A DNA stretch of 64,000 nt from Rhizoclosmatium globosum. Its lineage: Eukaryota > Chytridiomycota > Chytridiomycetes > Chytridiales > Chytriomycetaceae. The position numbers and the translations under genes are program-made. The stretch is from the NCBI GenBank assembly GCA_002104985.1, contig MCGO01000046.1, positions 186,001 to 250,000 on the forward strand, written 5' to 3'. The notes under the pieces were generated by a model, which was not told the origin of the DNA, made no database searches, and worked only from the letters and a program-made list of their open reading frames with translations. This document shows positions 1-11,084 of the stretch, piece after piece (position 1 is the first letter of the stretch; every line of letters starts with the position of its first letter).

Positions 1-1235
1 CTCCTCCTGCATCCAACCCGCCAATTTATCGCAACAGCCCTTGACCTCTCTGGTCGCACAACATTCATATGCCGTTATATCCGTCCCCAACAACCCCCCG
101 AAGAACTTCTAACCCCGCGCCATCTCCTTCGCTACGTAAGCACAATCCCATACCTCCCCGACCGAACCGCTTTCTCCGCCGACGTATCTCTCTGGGCCAC
201 AAGTGACCAAATGCTTGAACTCTGTGCCGGTGACGCAGCCGAACACGCGATCCTTCTGTGCAACTACCTCCTCGCAAAAGGTGGTGACAACATTGAAGCG
301 TATGTCGTAATAGGGCATGGTATTCCTGAGGGCAGGACGGCGTATGTTGCCATGAGAGGGAAATCGGCAACGTCGGCGAATGTGGAGATGACGTTGATGA
401 ATGCGATTACGGGGCAGTCGTATTCTGTGAGGGACCCGCATTTGCCGTTGAAGGTTGTTGGGTGTGTGTTTAATGCGGAGAATGTATGTTTGATTTTGTG
501 GGTTATATATCAAAAGGGGGTTTGCTGAACTTAAGTACAGGTGTGGGCTAACATTCAAGCACACGATGATCCAGCACGGATAGTTTGGAATATTAGCGCG
601 CCAAAGCTATGGAAGCCGTTCTTTTGTCGCTCGTTCCCAAAGATTGAGTACAAATCTGTCCAGGTTGATTTTATTCCTTTCTCTTCTCATCTTCCCCTTG
701 CTTATAATCATCCAGCTCGAAAAACTGCATTACAAAGAAGTCTCAGCACGATACTGCCAAGAGCTTGAAATCCTCATTGAAAAGTCCATCGTTGCAAAAG
801 TCGAAGAATGGAGAGGACACCGTATCACACGATGGAATCGGTACTCCTTTTTAATTCATACAATCCCTTCCCTCACTTTCGACTTACACTCCCATATTTA
901 GACTTGCTTCAAAGTCTCTCAAGCCACTGGTGTCACGATTAGAATCTGACCACCTTCAACCAATGCCCCCTAACACGCCGCAACATATGACACCACTCTA
1001 TCAGGCTCTAGCACCCTTGAAGAATGTGTATAGGATATCAGGTTTCCCGCTGAATACTACGTTCACAGACGTGAAAGCTGTTGTCGAGTTAGTCGGTGCA
1101 ACAGATGTGCATATGAACGCAGATCCCAGCGCTGAATTAGCATTAAGTGTGTGGTGTGGAGGTTATCCTGGTGGGTTTGTATCTGTTTGGATATATATTT
1201 GTTCCTTGACGCGAGGGAAAGGGGACTTAATTTAA
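1..1235 (+). CDS. CC2D2A: CC2D2A-like ciliary transition-zone protein, C-terminal part (5' truncated by window edge)
   Basis: The reading frame is open from base 1, so the N-terminal part lies outside the window. Four exons are visible, with introns at 484-540, about 664-715 and about 841-901. The protein shows the C-terminal transglutaminase-like region of CC2D2A: the segment LCAGDAAEHAILLCNYLL, then PEGRTAYV, NAITGQSY and NVWANIQ, and at the end ISGFPLNTTFTDV and SVWIYICSLTR. These match the order and spacing I know from animal CC2D2A. In that family the protein belongs to the MKS/B9 module at the base of the cilium, and the transglutaminase fold is thought to be catalytically dead. Its presence agrees with a flagellated zoospore. 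The upstream C2 and coiled-coil regions are not in view. It converges on the next gene, with about 140 bp between stop codons. Confidence 0.9.
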
Positions 1236-1373
1236 TAGAAATAGAAATAGAACTGTGTTGTTTTTGATACCAATTATGTTTAATATCTACTCAATATATC
1301 TGGCTATATAAAAATGAAACAGGGAAAAGAAACGGAAAAGGAAAAACTACAAATGATCTATCTACGAACTGAT

Positions 1374-4315
1374 CTACACTGGTCTAGCCTGACTTCTACT
1401 CCTAGCAGCACCACGAGAAGTGGCTGTAACGGAAGGAACTGGTTCCTCTTGAACAACAGGTGAAGTCACTGCACTGGTTCCAGCAGCAGCACCACCACCA
1501 GCATTATTCAAATACTTGGCCTTATAATACGCCCTAGCACTTCCATACCCATGATACGGATCCTCCACAACAACCTTCTCAACAACCTCCAACTTCCCAA
1601 CAGCACCTTCCGCCCCCTCCTTCCCACTTCGTCCACGATCTAAATCATCCCACCGCGTGCTCGCATACTCTTCCGTCAATTTACTCGCAACAGCACTGCG
1701 TCCATCCTCATTGTACCGCTCTTTACTCCCCCTCCGCGAGTTATCGCTGCCAGAACTGCTTCCAGCGTCAAACGTCAGACTCGCGCGTTTGGCAGCACGT
1801 TCGCGCGCGAGGGCGACGGGTTGGGTTAGTTCGCGGGAGGCGCGTTTGGCGGCTGTGATGGAGCGGAGGGCGAAGCCGTCGCCGAGGTCTGCGGAGGCAA
1901 AGTCTTTGCTGAATCGTTTTCGGGTGGCGGGTTCGTTTGAAGGGCGGGTTGCGGGTTGGCGAGAGGCGTTGTCTGGGGTTGTGGAGTTTGTTGTTTGGTT
2001 GTCGGAGCTGCGGGCCCGGCGCATTGGTTGGCCTTGTTGTTGTGGCGTTGTGGCTTCGGAGGATTGTTGGCGGGGTCGTGGAGTGTATCCGTCTGTTGAT
2101 GGGGATAATTGGGATTGGGGTTCAGTGTTACGGGCGCCAGAAGAAGATCGTGCTCGTGGGGTGAATCCTTGTTGCTGAACATCGTTTCTTGGTGCAGAAG
2201 TTCTCGCGCGAGGTCTTGTTTCTTGATCTTGCTGCTCCAAGTCATACTGATTCCTCGTATCACCAGAAACCCTTCCGCTGCGACCACCACCGTCCTCCCT
2301 ACCAGCAGAAGTACGTCTTGGTCTCCTTCCTCCCTCATCCTCATCCTCATTCAAATCGCGACCCCGCGGCCGTCCATTCTCCGCACTCGTCCTCGGGAAC
2401 AAAACCCCACCACTCTTCACAAACTCATCCATACCCCCTCCTACTCCTCCAGAACCAACCTCCCGACTCAACCGCTTCTGATTCATCAAATGCAATTCCT
2501 CATATTGCTTCTTCCTTTCATCTCCACTAAGTCTCCTCACAGGCGCACCAAGCCCGACAGTACGTGGATCAACACCACGACGGACAGTATGATCTCGTCC
2601 AACAAGGAGATTCACAGGCTGAGGCGCGCGTAACAAGCTATCGTCGCTACTGCTTGCAAGACTGCTTGCGTATTCTTCTTCTTCCTCAGGAGCGTACTGG
2701 GCGTCATCGTTGTCGTCGTCAGCGGGACGGTCAAGGTAGCTTTCGAGGAAATCGTGGTCATCGTCTTCTTCTTCGGTTGCGACTGTAGGTGCGAATTGGC
2801 TGCTGATTTCGGGTTCGATTGGCTTCGCGGCGGATGCACCGCGAGGTGGGCGTTTTGAGGGTTCAGTGGAAGCAAAGGGGTGTGCAGCTCTGGGGCGACG
2901 TTCTTGGAATTGCTGTTCTTGCTGTTGTTGCGATTGCGCAATAAGCATAGGAGAAGGGCTGTGTTGGGGTGGAGGCGGTAAGATTGCGCGTGAAGCGTTG
3001 CTTGATGCAAGAGTTCGAGCGCTGTTGGTTGGGTTCATTGAGCCCAGGGCGGCAGTGAGGGGGTTTAAGCTTTTTGGTGGAGAAGAAGTGGATGGGTCTG
3101 TGTAGGTGAGATCCTCTGAGTTAAGTGGAGAGTCTTGGTCATGATTTGTTGGGGCTGGCAATCGAGTTTGGTTGAGAAGTCCTTGAAGATTAGAGGCGGT
3201 TGGAGGTGGAAGTTGGAGTTGTTGTGGCTGAGGGTATTGTTGTTGTTGTTGCTGTGGGTTGAATGGTTGTCGGTATTGAGGGTTAAATTGGGCTGGTGAG
3301 GGTTGGGGTGCAGCTGGAGGATAGATTTGAGCTCGTTGAGGCTGAGTACTGATTTGAGGATTATTATTGTATCCAATAACCATGGGCGCTCCGTATTGGT
3401 TGAATTGTTGTTGAGGCGGTTGATTGATGGCATTCGGTTGGGGTCTATTATTGATATTGTTGAAAGCGGCAACGGGAGCAGCCTGAGTAGGATAACCGTA
3501 GGCATTAGCAGCAGCAGCTGGAGTAGGTGGGTACATTTGCTGAGGGTTCTGAGCTGGGGCACCATACGATGAATGGCGAGTCCTATTAGGATTTCCTCGT
3601 TGTGGATACGGATTAGAAGCCGCCGGTCTCCTCTCCTCCTCTTCAATATCGTCATTCAACTGAAGTTTCTGAGCGCCTTTGAAGGTGGCAGCGACTGGAG
3701 CTGCATCGGGTATTAGTGATTCATGTGACCAAAGAGCAGAGACGCACCAGGCCCATTCCTTCCCCTCACTTCGAATTCGCTGTCATCCAAGTTTCCGTAT
3801 ATTCTGTTTCTGTTATCTTGAATCATTGAGTTTGTCGGCGGCTTTGATCTGTCGGTCTTTGACGGGCCCAGTGCCTTCACTGCCGATGAAGCGACTTTCC
3901 CCGCGCCACGAACGGCAAAACAGAGTGTCTTTCTGATGAAGCAAAAGATGAGACCAGGCAGGAGAACGAGGACAAGAAGGGCGCCTCCGATGACAAGACC
4001 GAGGATCTGAAGGTTGGTTGGTTCGTGAGTACACACACACACACACACTGGCTTAGGGTTAGGGTTAACAACAAAACAAACCAGGGGCTGCTGCAGTCTC
4101 GTCGCCCAGTCGTCGCCGCACTGGTCGAGGGTGCTGATTGTGCAGTTGATCTTCTTGGGCACGGTGATTGTCGATGCCGCACAGAAACCCGCTGACGAAC
4201 ACGCAAGCGGCGAGTTGCAGTCGGAGTCGGCTTTGCAGAGTTGCGGTGCTGTCTGGGCGGCGACTGAGGCGATGAGGCCGGCCAGTGTTGCCGTCACTGC
4301 CAGAGCCGCATTCAT
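1374..4315 (-). CDS. Secretory single-pass membrane protein with small Cys-rich ectodomain and very long Gln/Pro/Ser-rich cytoplasmic tail
   Basis: I join three exons: 4315-4082, 4006-3748 and 3700-1374. Intron 1 (4081-4007) begins GTTTGT. Intron 2 (3747-3701, 47 nt) begins GTGCGT, has a CTAAT branch site and ends GCAG. Splicing intron 2 bypasses a stop and opens the long 3' frame. Order of parts: signal peptide (MNAALAVTATLAGLIASVAA), a short ectodomain with about seven Cys (CKADSDC, FCA, QCGDDW), one membrane helix, the motif PGLIFCFIRKTLCFA, then about 800 residues rich in Q, P, N and S with acidic patches and RS/RR blocks. The last part looks intrinsically disordered. I do not recognise the family. 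The neighbour at 4518-5733 is a paralogue with the same plan and a shorter tail, which supports the exon 1-2 model. The exon 2-3 join rests on splice signals and frame only. Confidence 0.7.
4031..4068. repeat. (AC)n microsatellite followed by telomere-like TTAGGG repeats inside an intron
   Basis: The first intron of the minus-strand membrane-protein gene contains an (AC)9 run (4031-4048), then about two and a half TTAGGG units (4053-4068). It is short and internal, so it is not a telomere. It may be a trace of break repair or chance. Confidence 0.7.
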
Positions 4316-4517
4316 CTCTTTCTTTCTTTTGGTCAGTTGAACCAGATAGAGCCAATGAAAAATTTAATGAATAGCGTTTCAACCATTGCACATAGTTTAT
4401 CTTCTAAATAATGACTAAAGAACACTGCTCGGCAGCTTCGCATTCACGTCTATTCTTCCCTTCTTCAATTTACATCCATCACTCCAATTAGACACCACAA
4501 GCCCATATCACTCACTC

Positions 4518-5733
4518 TCAACCTCGGTTTTGACGCGGTTGACCAGATGTAGGTGGGTAGCGTGGTCCCGATCCCTGTCCAGCAGGTCTCGAGGTGCTTC
4601 CATTTCGTGGAGGTGGTCCATTTGGTAAACCTCCAGCTACACCTCCAGGTCCAGCCTGAGCTCCACCTGCACCTCCAGGTCCTCCAGGTCTTCCATAGGA
4701 TCCTACTGATGCACCTGAATTTGATCTTGGCAACCGAGGTCCCGATCCATTCGCATTTGGATACGGTGCCCGATCCGTGTACACATCTACTGAATGTGAT
4801 GCACCACCTTCCAACTTTTCATAACTAGCATTCGCGCCTCTAGGACCAGCCCCAGCACCAGCTCCACTCTTTCCTTTATACGCCGAGTAAGGATTATAAG
4901 TTGAGAACCGTGTCTTTTCACTCTTTCCTCGTTTGAGAGTCGCCGCACTTCCAGCAGCCGCTGCAGCAACTGCTCCTGTAGTCTTGACTCCTGCACTCGC
5001 AATCTTGATGGGTGCTTTGATGGCGAAACAGAACATGCGCTTGAAGAAACAAAAGAGGAGTCCAGGGAGACAGCACAAGAAGATTAAGATTCCGACAATC
5101 AAAAGTCCGATGATCTGCATTCATGTTGTCAGTACTTTGTTGGTGGATGTGTGAATTGGTTGTGATGAATCTCAATGAGCCAACTTCTGCATTCTGCTGC
5201 CATGATCTCGCACCTATCAGATTCCTTTATACTATTCTCCGTATTTCGTTGAGTTCAATGACTCTAGCTCTGCAGAAGTTGATAGCGCTTGTGACTGATG
5301 CAAGACACACAAGTTACAACCAACCAATTACACCCTACTTCTCTCGCTCCAGGCCCTCCCAGATCAACGCACACCCAGATCCAATCCAACCAGCCACAAT
5401 CAAAGCAGATACTAACCGTCGGCTGACTCAAGACCGTCTGCCAATCATGGCCACACTGTCCCACTAAAAACGAAACCCAATTAGCCCTACAACCCAAATC
5501 CAATCCAAAACCAAAAACAACCACTCACAAGTCGTCAACGAACAATCCAACTTTGAAACGGCACAAACAAAGTCGGTTGTGCACGCACTTCCAATTCCAA
5601 CACAGTCGGCGTTGGTCTTGCACGGCGTTCCGAGTGGCGGCGCTGTGTTGTTGGTTGCGCCGGTTGGAGACGGGTCCTGGGCGAGCGCGGCGGCGGCAAC
5701 GAGGACGAGCGTGATCAGTGGCGATGTTGGCAT
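4518..5733 (-). CDS. Secretory single-pass membrane protein, paralogue of the adjacent gene, with Gly/Pro-rich cytoplasmic tail
   Basis: Three exons: 5733 to about 5530, a small middle exon (about 5464 to 5417), and 5114-4518. The last intron (5416-5115, 302 nt) is long for this window. The protein has a signal peptide (MPTSPLITLVLVAAAALAQ), a Cys-rich ectodomain (GTPCKTNADC, FVCAVSKLDC, then LGQCGHDWQTVLSQP across the intron), one membrane helix, and the juxtamembrane motif PGLLFCFFKRMFCFA. The tail carries AYKGKSGAGAGAGPRG and long Gly/Pro/Ala stretches. The QCG-DW-QP block and the PGL-FCF block align with the neighbouring gene at 1374-4315, including intron positions, so the two arose by tandem duplication. 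Function unknown. The shared cytoplasmic FCF motif suggests a conserved binding or palmitoylation site (inference). Confidence 0.75.
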
Positions 5734-6418
5734 TCGTTGGTTGGTTGGTGTGTGGGAGACACCTTCTTGTCAGATTGGTGGAGGAAAATGTTTCAACTGA
5801 AGGGACAAACGACACAGACATGTCATGTCGAAAAATTGGTATGTCTTTGTTGTATTGGTGTCAAAGAGTTCATTGAGATGAGTTGAAGAAGGGAAACTGG
5901 TCATTTCTTGGGTAAGCACTGAATCAGATCCCGTTAGAGGATGAATTAGGCAGTGATGCAAACCTTATTCTAGTCGAAATGTACTTTTCAATGATTGTTT
6001 CATCGAAAATAATGGCGATTGCCTTGTCACTGTTGTCAGATAAGGCTTAGAAGATTAATGTGGTAACAGACAAGATGACCGTCGAAAGCTCGTCGGATTA
6101 ATTCTTCGACTTCGTCAGTAATAGATTCTTTTTTCTTCTTTCGCCCAGATAAATTGAGAATACTGAGTAAGCCCCTTATTACTCTCGCCCCTTAAAGTGA
6201 ACACATCAAAGTCCCCATGATAGATACGAGAATGACAAGCTCATTTCATCTATTCTTTTTGCACAATAGTAACCAATCCGTTGAACTCGTTTGTTTCATG
6301 CCAGGTCAAATTTCCAGCCGCACAGCCCCATTCACAGCCACAAAGACGGTCTCCGCAAAACGTAAACCCATAAATAGCTGACTCCCACCTCCTTCACCAC
6401 TTAAAACACCTTACAAAA
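5734..6418. promoter_or_regulatory. Divergent intergenic region with TATA-like element for the downstream B-module gene
   Basis: About 690 bases lie between the start of the minus-strand membrane protein and the plus-strand gene at 6419. No coding sequence or RNA gene is visible. An ATAAATA element at 6370-6376, about 45 bases before the ATG at 6419, is a plausible TATA box with a short leader. It also argues against an upstream exon for that gene. Confidence 0.45.
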
Positions 6419-7084
6419 ATGAGCAACTCCTTCCTCGTCTCCGCCTTCTACCACGACGGTTCCTGTGCCTCAAACAACCTCTTCGCTTTTGGTTTCAAGC
6501 CATTCCCATCCTGCGCAACTACTCCCTCCAACCTCTTGAACGGAACCTGTGAATTCACTGGAGGAAAGCAAATGCCAAACGATTACACCAGCAACCTCTG
6601 CGTCAAGGACGACTACGACTTCCTCGGCCAAATGACAAAGACCGTTGCTGGTCAAGACTACATCATGATCCAAGGCTTCGATAACGACGCTACCTGCATG
6701 GACCGCACCAAGGTTTCCAGCTACTACTCCTTGGTCTTCAACAAGGGCATCAACATTCCAAACGTCCCAATTGAAGACTGGTCCCCAGAGGGCTTCCAGT
6801 TCTCCAGAATTACTGGCGACTCTACCAAGGTTAGCTTGAAGGGCCGTGATGGAAAGGAAATCAAGACTATTCCAGTCAACACTTGTATCAGTTACGGGTC
6901 CACGTCTTACATTTTGGCTTTCCCAGAGGCTATTCTTACTCCTACTTCTGCTACCAAGGCTTCTGCTGCCCCAGTTACTACTGCTGTTAACTATGGTGCT
7001 ACTACCACTCCTCGTAACATCAACAGTGGTGCTGCTTCTATCGCTGCCGGAGCTTTCGCGTTCTTGGCTGCCTTGATCCTCTAA
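6419..7084 (+). CDS. B-module Cys-rich protein with GPI-like C-terminus and no obvious signal peptide
   Basis: Single exon, 221 aa. The B module starts at once (FLVSAFYHDGSCASNNLFAF) and runs about 165 residues. Marks include PFPSC, NGTCEFTGGKQ, LCVKDDYDFLGQ, QDYIMIQGF, VPIEDWSPEG, VSLKGRDGKEIKTIPVNTC and SYILAFP. A Thr/Ala-rich linker follows, then PRNINSGAASIAAG and a hydrophobic end (FAFLAALIL). That end looks like a GPI-attachment signal with a small-residue omega site (NSGA). The N-terminus is not a conventional signal peptide. Close relatives lie at 7604, 8917, 11085 and 18594. The one at 18594 shares most of the sequence. No family name recognised. Confidence 0.8.
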   Translation: MSNSFLVSAFYHDGSCASNNLFAFGFKPFPSCATTPSNLLNGTCEFTGGKQMPNDYTSNLCVKDDYDFLGQMTKTVAGQDYIMIQGFDNDATCMDRTKVSSYYSLVFNKGINIPNVPIEDWSPEGFQFSRITGDSTKVSLKGRDGKEIKTIPVNTCISYGSTSYILAFPEAILTPTSATKASAAPVTTAVNYGATTTPRNINSGAASIAAGAFAFLAALIL

Positions 7085-7603
7085 ATATGTCACACGTTCC
7101 AGGTTCTTAATTTACATCCCTCATTCTCATCTCTCGATTAACCTCATCGAATAAAATGTAATTGTGCGTGTGAGATCCGCATTTCCGTTTTTCATTGTGC
7201 ATCTTCATCTCCTGTCACACAGCCACACTATAAGCCGAGTAACTTTCCCTTAATTGTTCTTGAAAATACCTGGAATGAACTGAACATGAAATGAACTGAA
7301 AACAAGGAGGAATAGTTTTGTCGGAGAACATTAAATACAAGATTGCTGGCCTTGTAGTCCTTGAAAATTCGAAATTCTGTATTTTGTGGCTGTTAATGAT
7401 ATTTATGATTTGCGTTGAAGGTCTGTCATAATACCTGCTGCAAATAAATTAAGATATGTAGAAATTAGAATTAACGAATAAGGGTCTAAGGGGCTTGTGT
7501 CTCAAAATTGCCACTCACCAATAATGGAGGCGTCCACTCACTCACCAGCCACACTTCCTTAAAACGCTGTTTCCTTTGACGGAATTGCATCAGAATATCA
7601 AAT
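7085..7603. other. Intergenic spacer, no gene seen
   Basis: About 520 AT-leaning bases between two B-module genes of the same orientation. An AATAAA-like signal at about 7150 may serve the upstream gene. No RNA gene or conserved coding sequence was found. Confidence 0.4.
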
Positions 7604-8405
7604 ATGAACGGCAACGACTTCCTCGTCACTTCCTGGTACCAAAACGGATCCTGCGCTCCAAGCAACCTCTTCGCATACAGCTTTGTCCCATTTCCATCTT
7701 GCGCAACTGCCAAGCCAAGCGACCAGCTTGACGGAACTTGTAAGCAAGTCAGTGGAAAACAAACCCCAACCAACTTCAACTCCGAGCTCTGCGCCAAAAA
7801 GGACTACGACTTCCTCGGCCAACTCTCCAAGAATCTCGGAGGCCAAACGTACATCCTCTTCCAATCGTTCGCGAACGACGTCAAGTGCAGTGACCCAGCC
7901 AAGACCACCGAATTCTACGCACTCACTTTCAACAAGAACTTGAACCTGAACTTGAACGTCGAAGACTGGAGCCCCAACAATCGTCAATTGAGCAGAGATG
8001 AATCCAACATCAACAAGATTTACTTGACCCGCGACGGCTCCGTCATCAAGACTTTCGACGCCAAACACTTGTTACTCCTGCGGTACTGGATCTTACGTGT
8101 TCGCCTACCCAGATGTTCTCAATAAAACTGACGCTAAACCAACCAATGGTCCCATCAGTGACGTTGGAGGTCCTTGCAAGCAAGCTATTCCTAACCCTGC
8201 TGTTTGCAAGGCCGGTCTCGTTTGCATTCCACCTGCTGTTGCCTTGCCGCGAGCTGCTGGATCTTGCCAGCTCCCAGCCGCTACTACTACCACTGCCGCT
8301 GCTGCTCCAGCTACTACTACCACTGCCCGTAACATTAACAGTGGAGCTTCTGCTTCGTCTGTCGCTTTGGGGGCTATTGCCTTGTTTGCCACCTTGTTTG
8401 CTTGA
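7604..8405 (+). CDS. B-module plus C-module Cys-rich protein with GPI-like C-terminus; apparent +1 frameshift near 8063
   Basis: The first frame (7604 to about 8062) gives the B module: MNGNDFLVTSWYQNGSC, NLFAYSFVPFPSC, DGTCKQVSGKQ, YDFLGQLSKNLGGQ and LNVEDWSPNNRQLSRD. The remainder, NTCYSCGTGSYVFAYPD, is in another frame that overlaps from about 8064. One extra A in the AAA run at 8063-8065 explains the break, since relatives read VNTC...SYILAFP without interruption here. After it comes one C module (DVGGPCKQAIPNPAVCKAG, LVCIPPAVALPRAAGSC), a Thr/Ala linker, and ARNINSGASASS with a hydrophobic end. Either the gene is broken or the base is a consensus error. As in its neighbours, no signal peptide is seen. 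Confidence 0.7.
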
Positions 8406-8916
8406 AATTCATTTTTGGAATCGATGCGTGCAATTCCTCATTTTCTGTTAGCTTTTCCTCTCATAGTTTAAAAATAAACGGAACCTCTTCGTTAAAGATA
8501 GTTTATTCACTTTGCTGGCTGATGAAGCTGGGGCTTCTTGGGCTTACATAAGCATGGAAATTGAGTTGCACACACCTTAATTCCGACACGCATGTTTGCA
8601 ATCCCTCACCGAGTGAGTGTTTTCGCGATTTTGTTCTTGAGCATCTCCGACGCACCGCCTTACAAATTACATAGATTAGGTGGTTACTAACACCACTTCC
8701 CAACTACAACCTTTTTAAGCGGCAGCTGCGGATCTTCATCGCCGACTTAGAACCAGAGCACAACTTTTTGTCAATGCGGGTTCAACGTGAGTGGAACTTT
8801 TGTTGCCGTTCTGCACCGCCACATCAATTAAAACCGAACCGTTTTCCGCTTCCGTAAACAATAAAAGCAGACTACCCGTATCACTTTTCTTCGCTCACAA
8901 AAACCCTCAAACAAAA
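8406..8916. other. Intergenic spacer, no gene seen
   Basis: About 510 bases between two same-strand family members. It ends with a pyrimidine-rich and CAAA-rich leader just before the ATG at 8917. Nothing else recognisable. Confidence 0.35.
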
Positions 8917-10788
8917 ATGACTACTCCCTCTATTCCTCCGCAATTCGTGGTCTCACCCGCATGCCAGTTCGCTGTCGACAACCTCGGATTGAAGAGAAAG
9001 ACTTGTTCGACTTTGCCTAATGTTAATAGCTGTCTTTGTGATGCACTTGGTGAGTAGTTTCGTGGGCTTGGATTGATGATGCTTTGACTCACCAATGATA
9101 ATCAAAACATAGATGCTGAATCAACTCTTGCTTACTGCAACTTTGACTACAACAAGAGAGAGCGCTGGTCTGGCGATTATACTCAGGCTGTGGCCGACAG
9201 ACTCTTGGCTTGCACGTGAGTGTTGGTTATCGGTTACACTCATTCCTCATATGTTTCGTCTAGTAACTCGAACCGTACGGTTGTTCCGCCAACTTACCTT
9301 CTCGTTCTTCCAGACGGAATGGTTAATCCTCTTGGAACTAATGCCGCATTTTCCAAGTACTACAAGAACGGCAGCTGCGACACCGGAAACGCGTATGCCT
9401 ACACTCTCCGTGCTTCAAAGAATTGCATCAACAAGCTCGGCGAATGTCAAGCCTTTGGCCGCAAGTTTTCGAACGACTCTATCTCCGAACTCTGTGTCAA
9501 AGACGACTTTGACTTCTCTAACCAGTTTATCACCGACTTTGCTGGCAGAGACTATGTCTTGTTCCAGTCCTTTGAAACTGACGCCAAATGCACGGGATCT
9601 GTCTCAAGTTACTCTGCTCTCATTCTTGACCAGGTCCTGAACATTAACCTTAACATTGATGGCTGGAAAATTGGAAACCAGCTCTCTCGCGTTGCCAATG
9701 ATGCTAGCCAAGTTACCTTAAAGGCTTATGATGGATCCGCAATCAGAAATCTTCCTGTCAACACTTGTGTCACCAACGGTCAAGGATCTTGGATTATGAT
9801 GTTGAGTGACGTTGGTGGTCCTTGCCAACAAGCTATTCCAAATGCACCGGTCTGCAAGTCTGGACTTACCTGCATTCCTCCTGCCCAAGCTTTGCCTGGT
9901 GCCGCGGGAACTTGTGTTCCTGTCAGTGATGTTGATGGTCCATGTCAGCAAGCCATTCTCAACGCTGCCGTTTGCAAGACCGGCCTTGTATGTATTCCAC
10001 CAGCCGCTGCTTTGCCTGGAGCCCCTGGATCGTGTCAAGTTCCAACTACTGTCACCGCCACCGCTTCGGCCTCTGCAATCCCCACTTCTGCCCCAACTTC
10101 AACTCTTTTCTGGACTCCTGTTTTCAGCGGATACTATACCGAAAGCTCTTGCGGGGCCAAGAACGCGTACGCTTTTGGAACGACTACAGTAAAGTATGGT
10201 TGCAGCGCATCTTACTGGAATGGAACTTGTCTCGCCAACAAACGCATTGACTCTCCAGTAACCTACCAAACTCTTGTTTGTATTGCACCTGGATTCGACT
10301 TTGCTGCCGAAGCTGCGAAACGCTTGGTGCCAACTGTTGGAGCAAACTACGTGTTGTTTGAACAGTTCGTGAACACTGATTGTAGCGGAACTGCTGACAA
10401 AAACTTTGCCATTGTTTTCAATCAATCTATGGTAAACGTCTACTTTGATATTCCTTCTTTTGGAGGTGAGCGCAAAATCACATATGGTGGAAATGGAAAC
10501 GTTGCCATGACTACAGCAACTGGGATCGCTCTTTTCGAAGTTGGAAAGTGCTTGAACTTGAATGGATTTGTTTTCAAGTTTACTCTTCCGCAAGGCGCTC
10601 AAATTTCCTCCACTTCAACTTTGACCTCCACAACTTCCGCAAGCGTAGGTACAACTTCAACAACTACCACCGCTAGTTCTAGTCCTGTCACTACAACCGG
10701 AACGACTACACGCAATTTAGTTGTTGGCAGTGCCTCGACCTTCACTGTTTATGGAGCCGCTGCTTTTTTCGCTTCCTTGTTTATTTGA
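8917..10788 (+). CDS. Multi-module Cys-rich protein (A-B-C-C-B') with GPI-like C-terminus
   Basis: Three exons: 8917-9049, 9113-9215 and 9264-10788, about 585 aa. Module A (PACQFAVDNL...CLCDALGDAESTLAYCNF...LLAC) is encoded by exons 1 and 2. The linker TYLLVLPDGMVNPLGT leads into module B (YYKNGSCDTGNAYAY to about INLNIDGW and VTLKAYDGSAI). Two C modules follow (DVGGPCQQAIPNAPVCKSG and DVDGPCQQAILNAAVCKTG, each with LxCIPPAxALPGAxGxC). A second, divergent B module comes next (YYTESSCGAKNAYAFG to about NLNGFVFKF), then a Ser/Thr-rich stalk and TTRNLVVGSAST with a hydrophobic end. The start fits a short CAAA-rich leader. No signal peptide is evident. This is the most complex member of the cluster and shows that A, B and C are exchangeable units. 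Confidence 0.8.
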
Positions 10789-11020
10789 TTTCTCCCTAAG
10801 ACTCTCTATATCTATTGAAATGCTATAACTTGAATGAAGTATCTTATTTGCATATAATTCCTCGTCACTCTCTTCAATAAACCATAACCTCATGGCCCTC
10901 ACAAATTGAGTGGGATTACAAGATTACAAATTCAATCAATCAATCAATCGTTTGACTCAGAGTTCGTTTCATTCACCTGCCGCCACCATCAGAATGACTG
11001 ACATCGACGAAATTGCGAGG

Positions 11021-11029
11021 GATAAAAGG
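11021..11029 (+). promoter_or_regulatory. TATA-like element upstream of an A-B module gene
   Basis: GATAAAAGG lies about 56 bases before the ATG at 11085. The spacing fits a TATA box with a short untranslated leader, and makes an unseen signal-peptide exon upstream unlikely. Confidence 0.45.
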
Positions 11030-11084
11030 CTGGCACCCTTAATCCACTCAACAAAAAAGCCTCAACAATCTGTAATCAATCGAA

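Noticed and set aside
1657..2633. Overlapping open frames on the plus strand, rich in Arg and Ser
   Set aside because: They lie opposite the Gln/Pro/Ser-rich tail, whose low-complexity codons keep several frames open. No domain is visible.
4053..4068. Telomere-like TTAGGG repeats
   Set aside because: Only about two and a half units, inside an intron and flanked by genes. Not a chromosome end.
6470..7093. Long open frame (207 codons) on the minus strand, opposite the B-module gene
   Set aside because: It mirrors the codon structure of the plus-strand gene and has no domain or start context. The plus-strand frame has paralogues.
8063..8065. Programmed +1 ribosomal frameshift in the B-C module gene
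   Set aside because: No slippery heptamer or stimulatory structure, and no relative uses a shift here. An indel or consensus error explains it better.
7598..8068. Open frame on the minus strand, opposite another B-module gene
   Set aside because: Same reasoning: a shadow of a gene with conserved paralogues on the plus strand.
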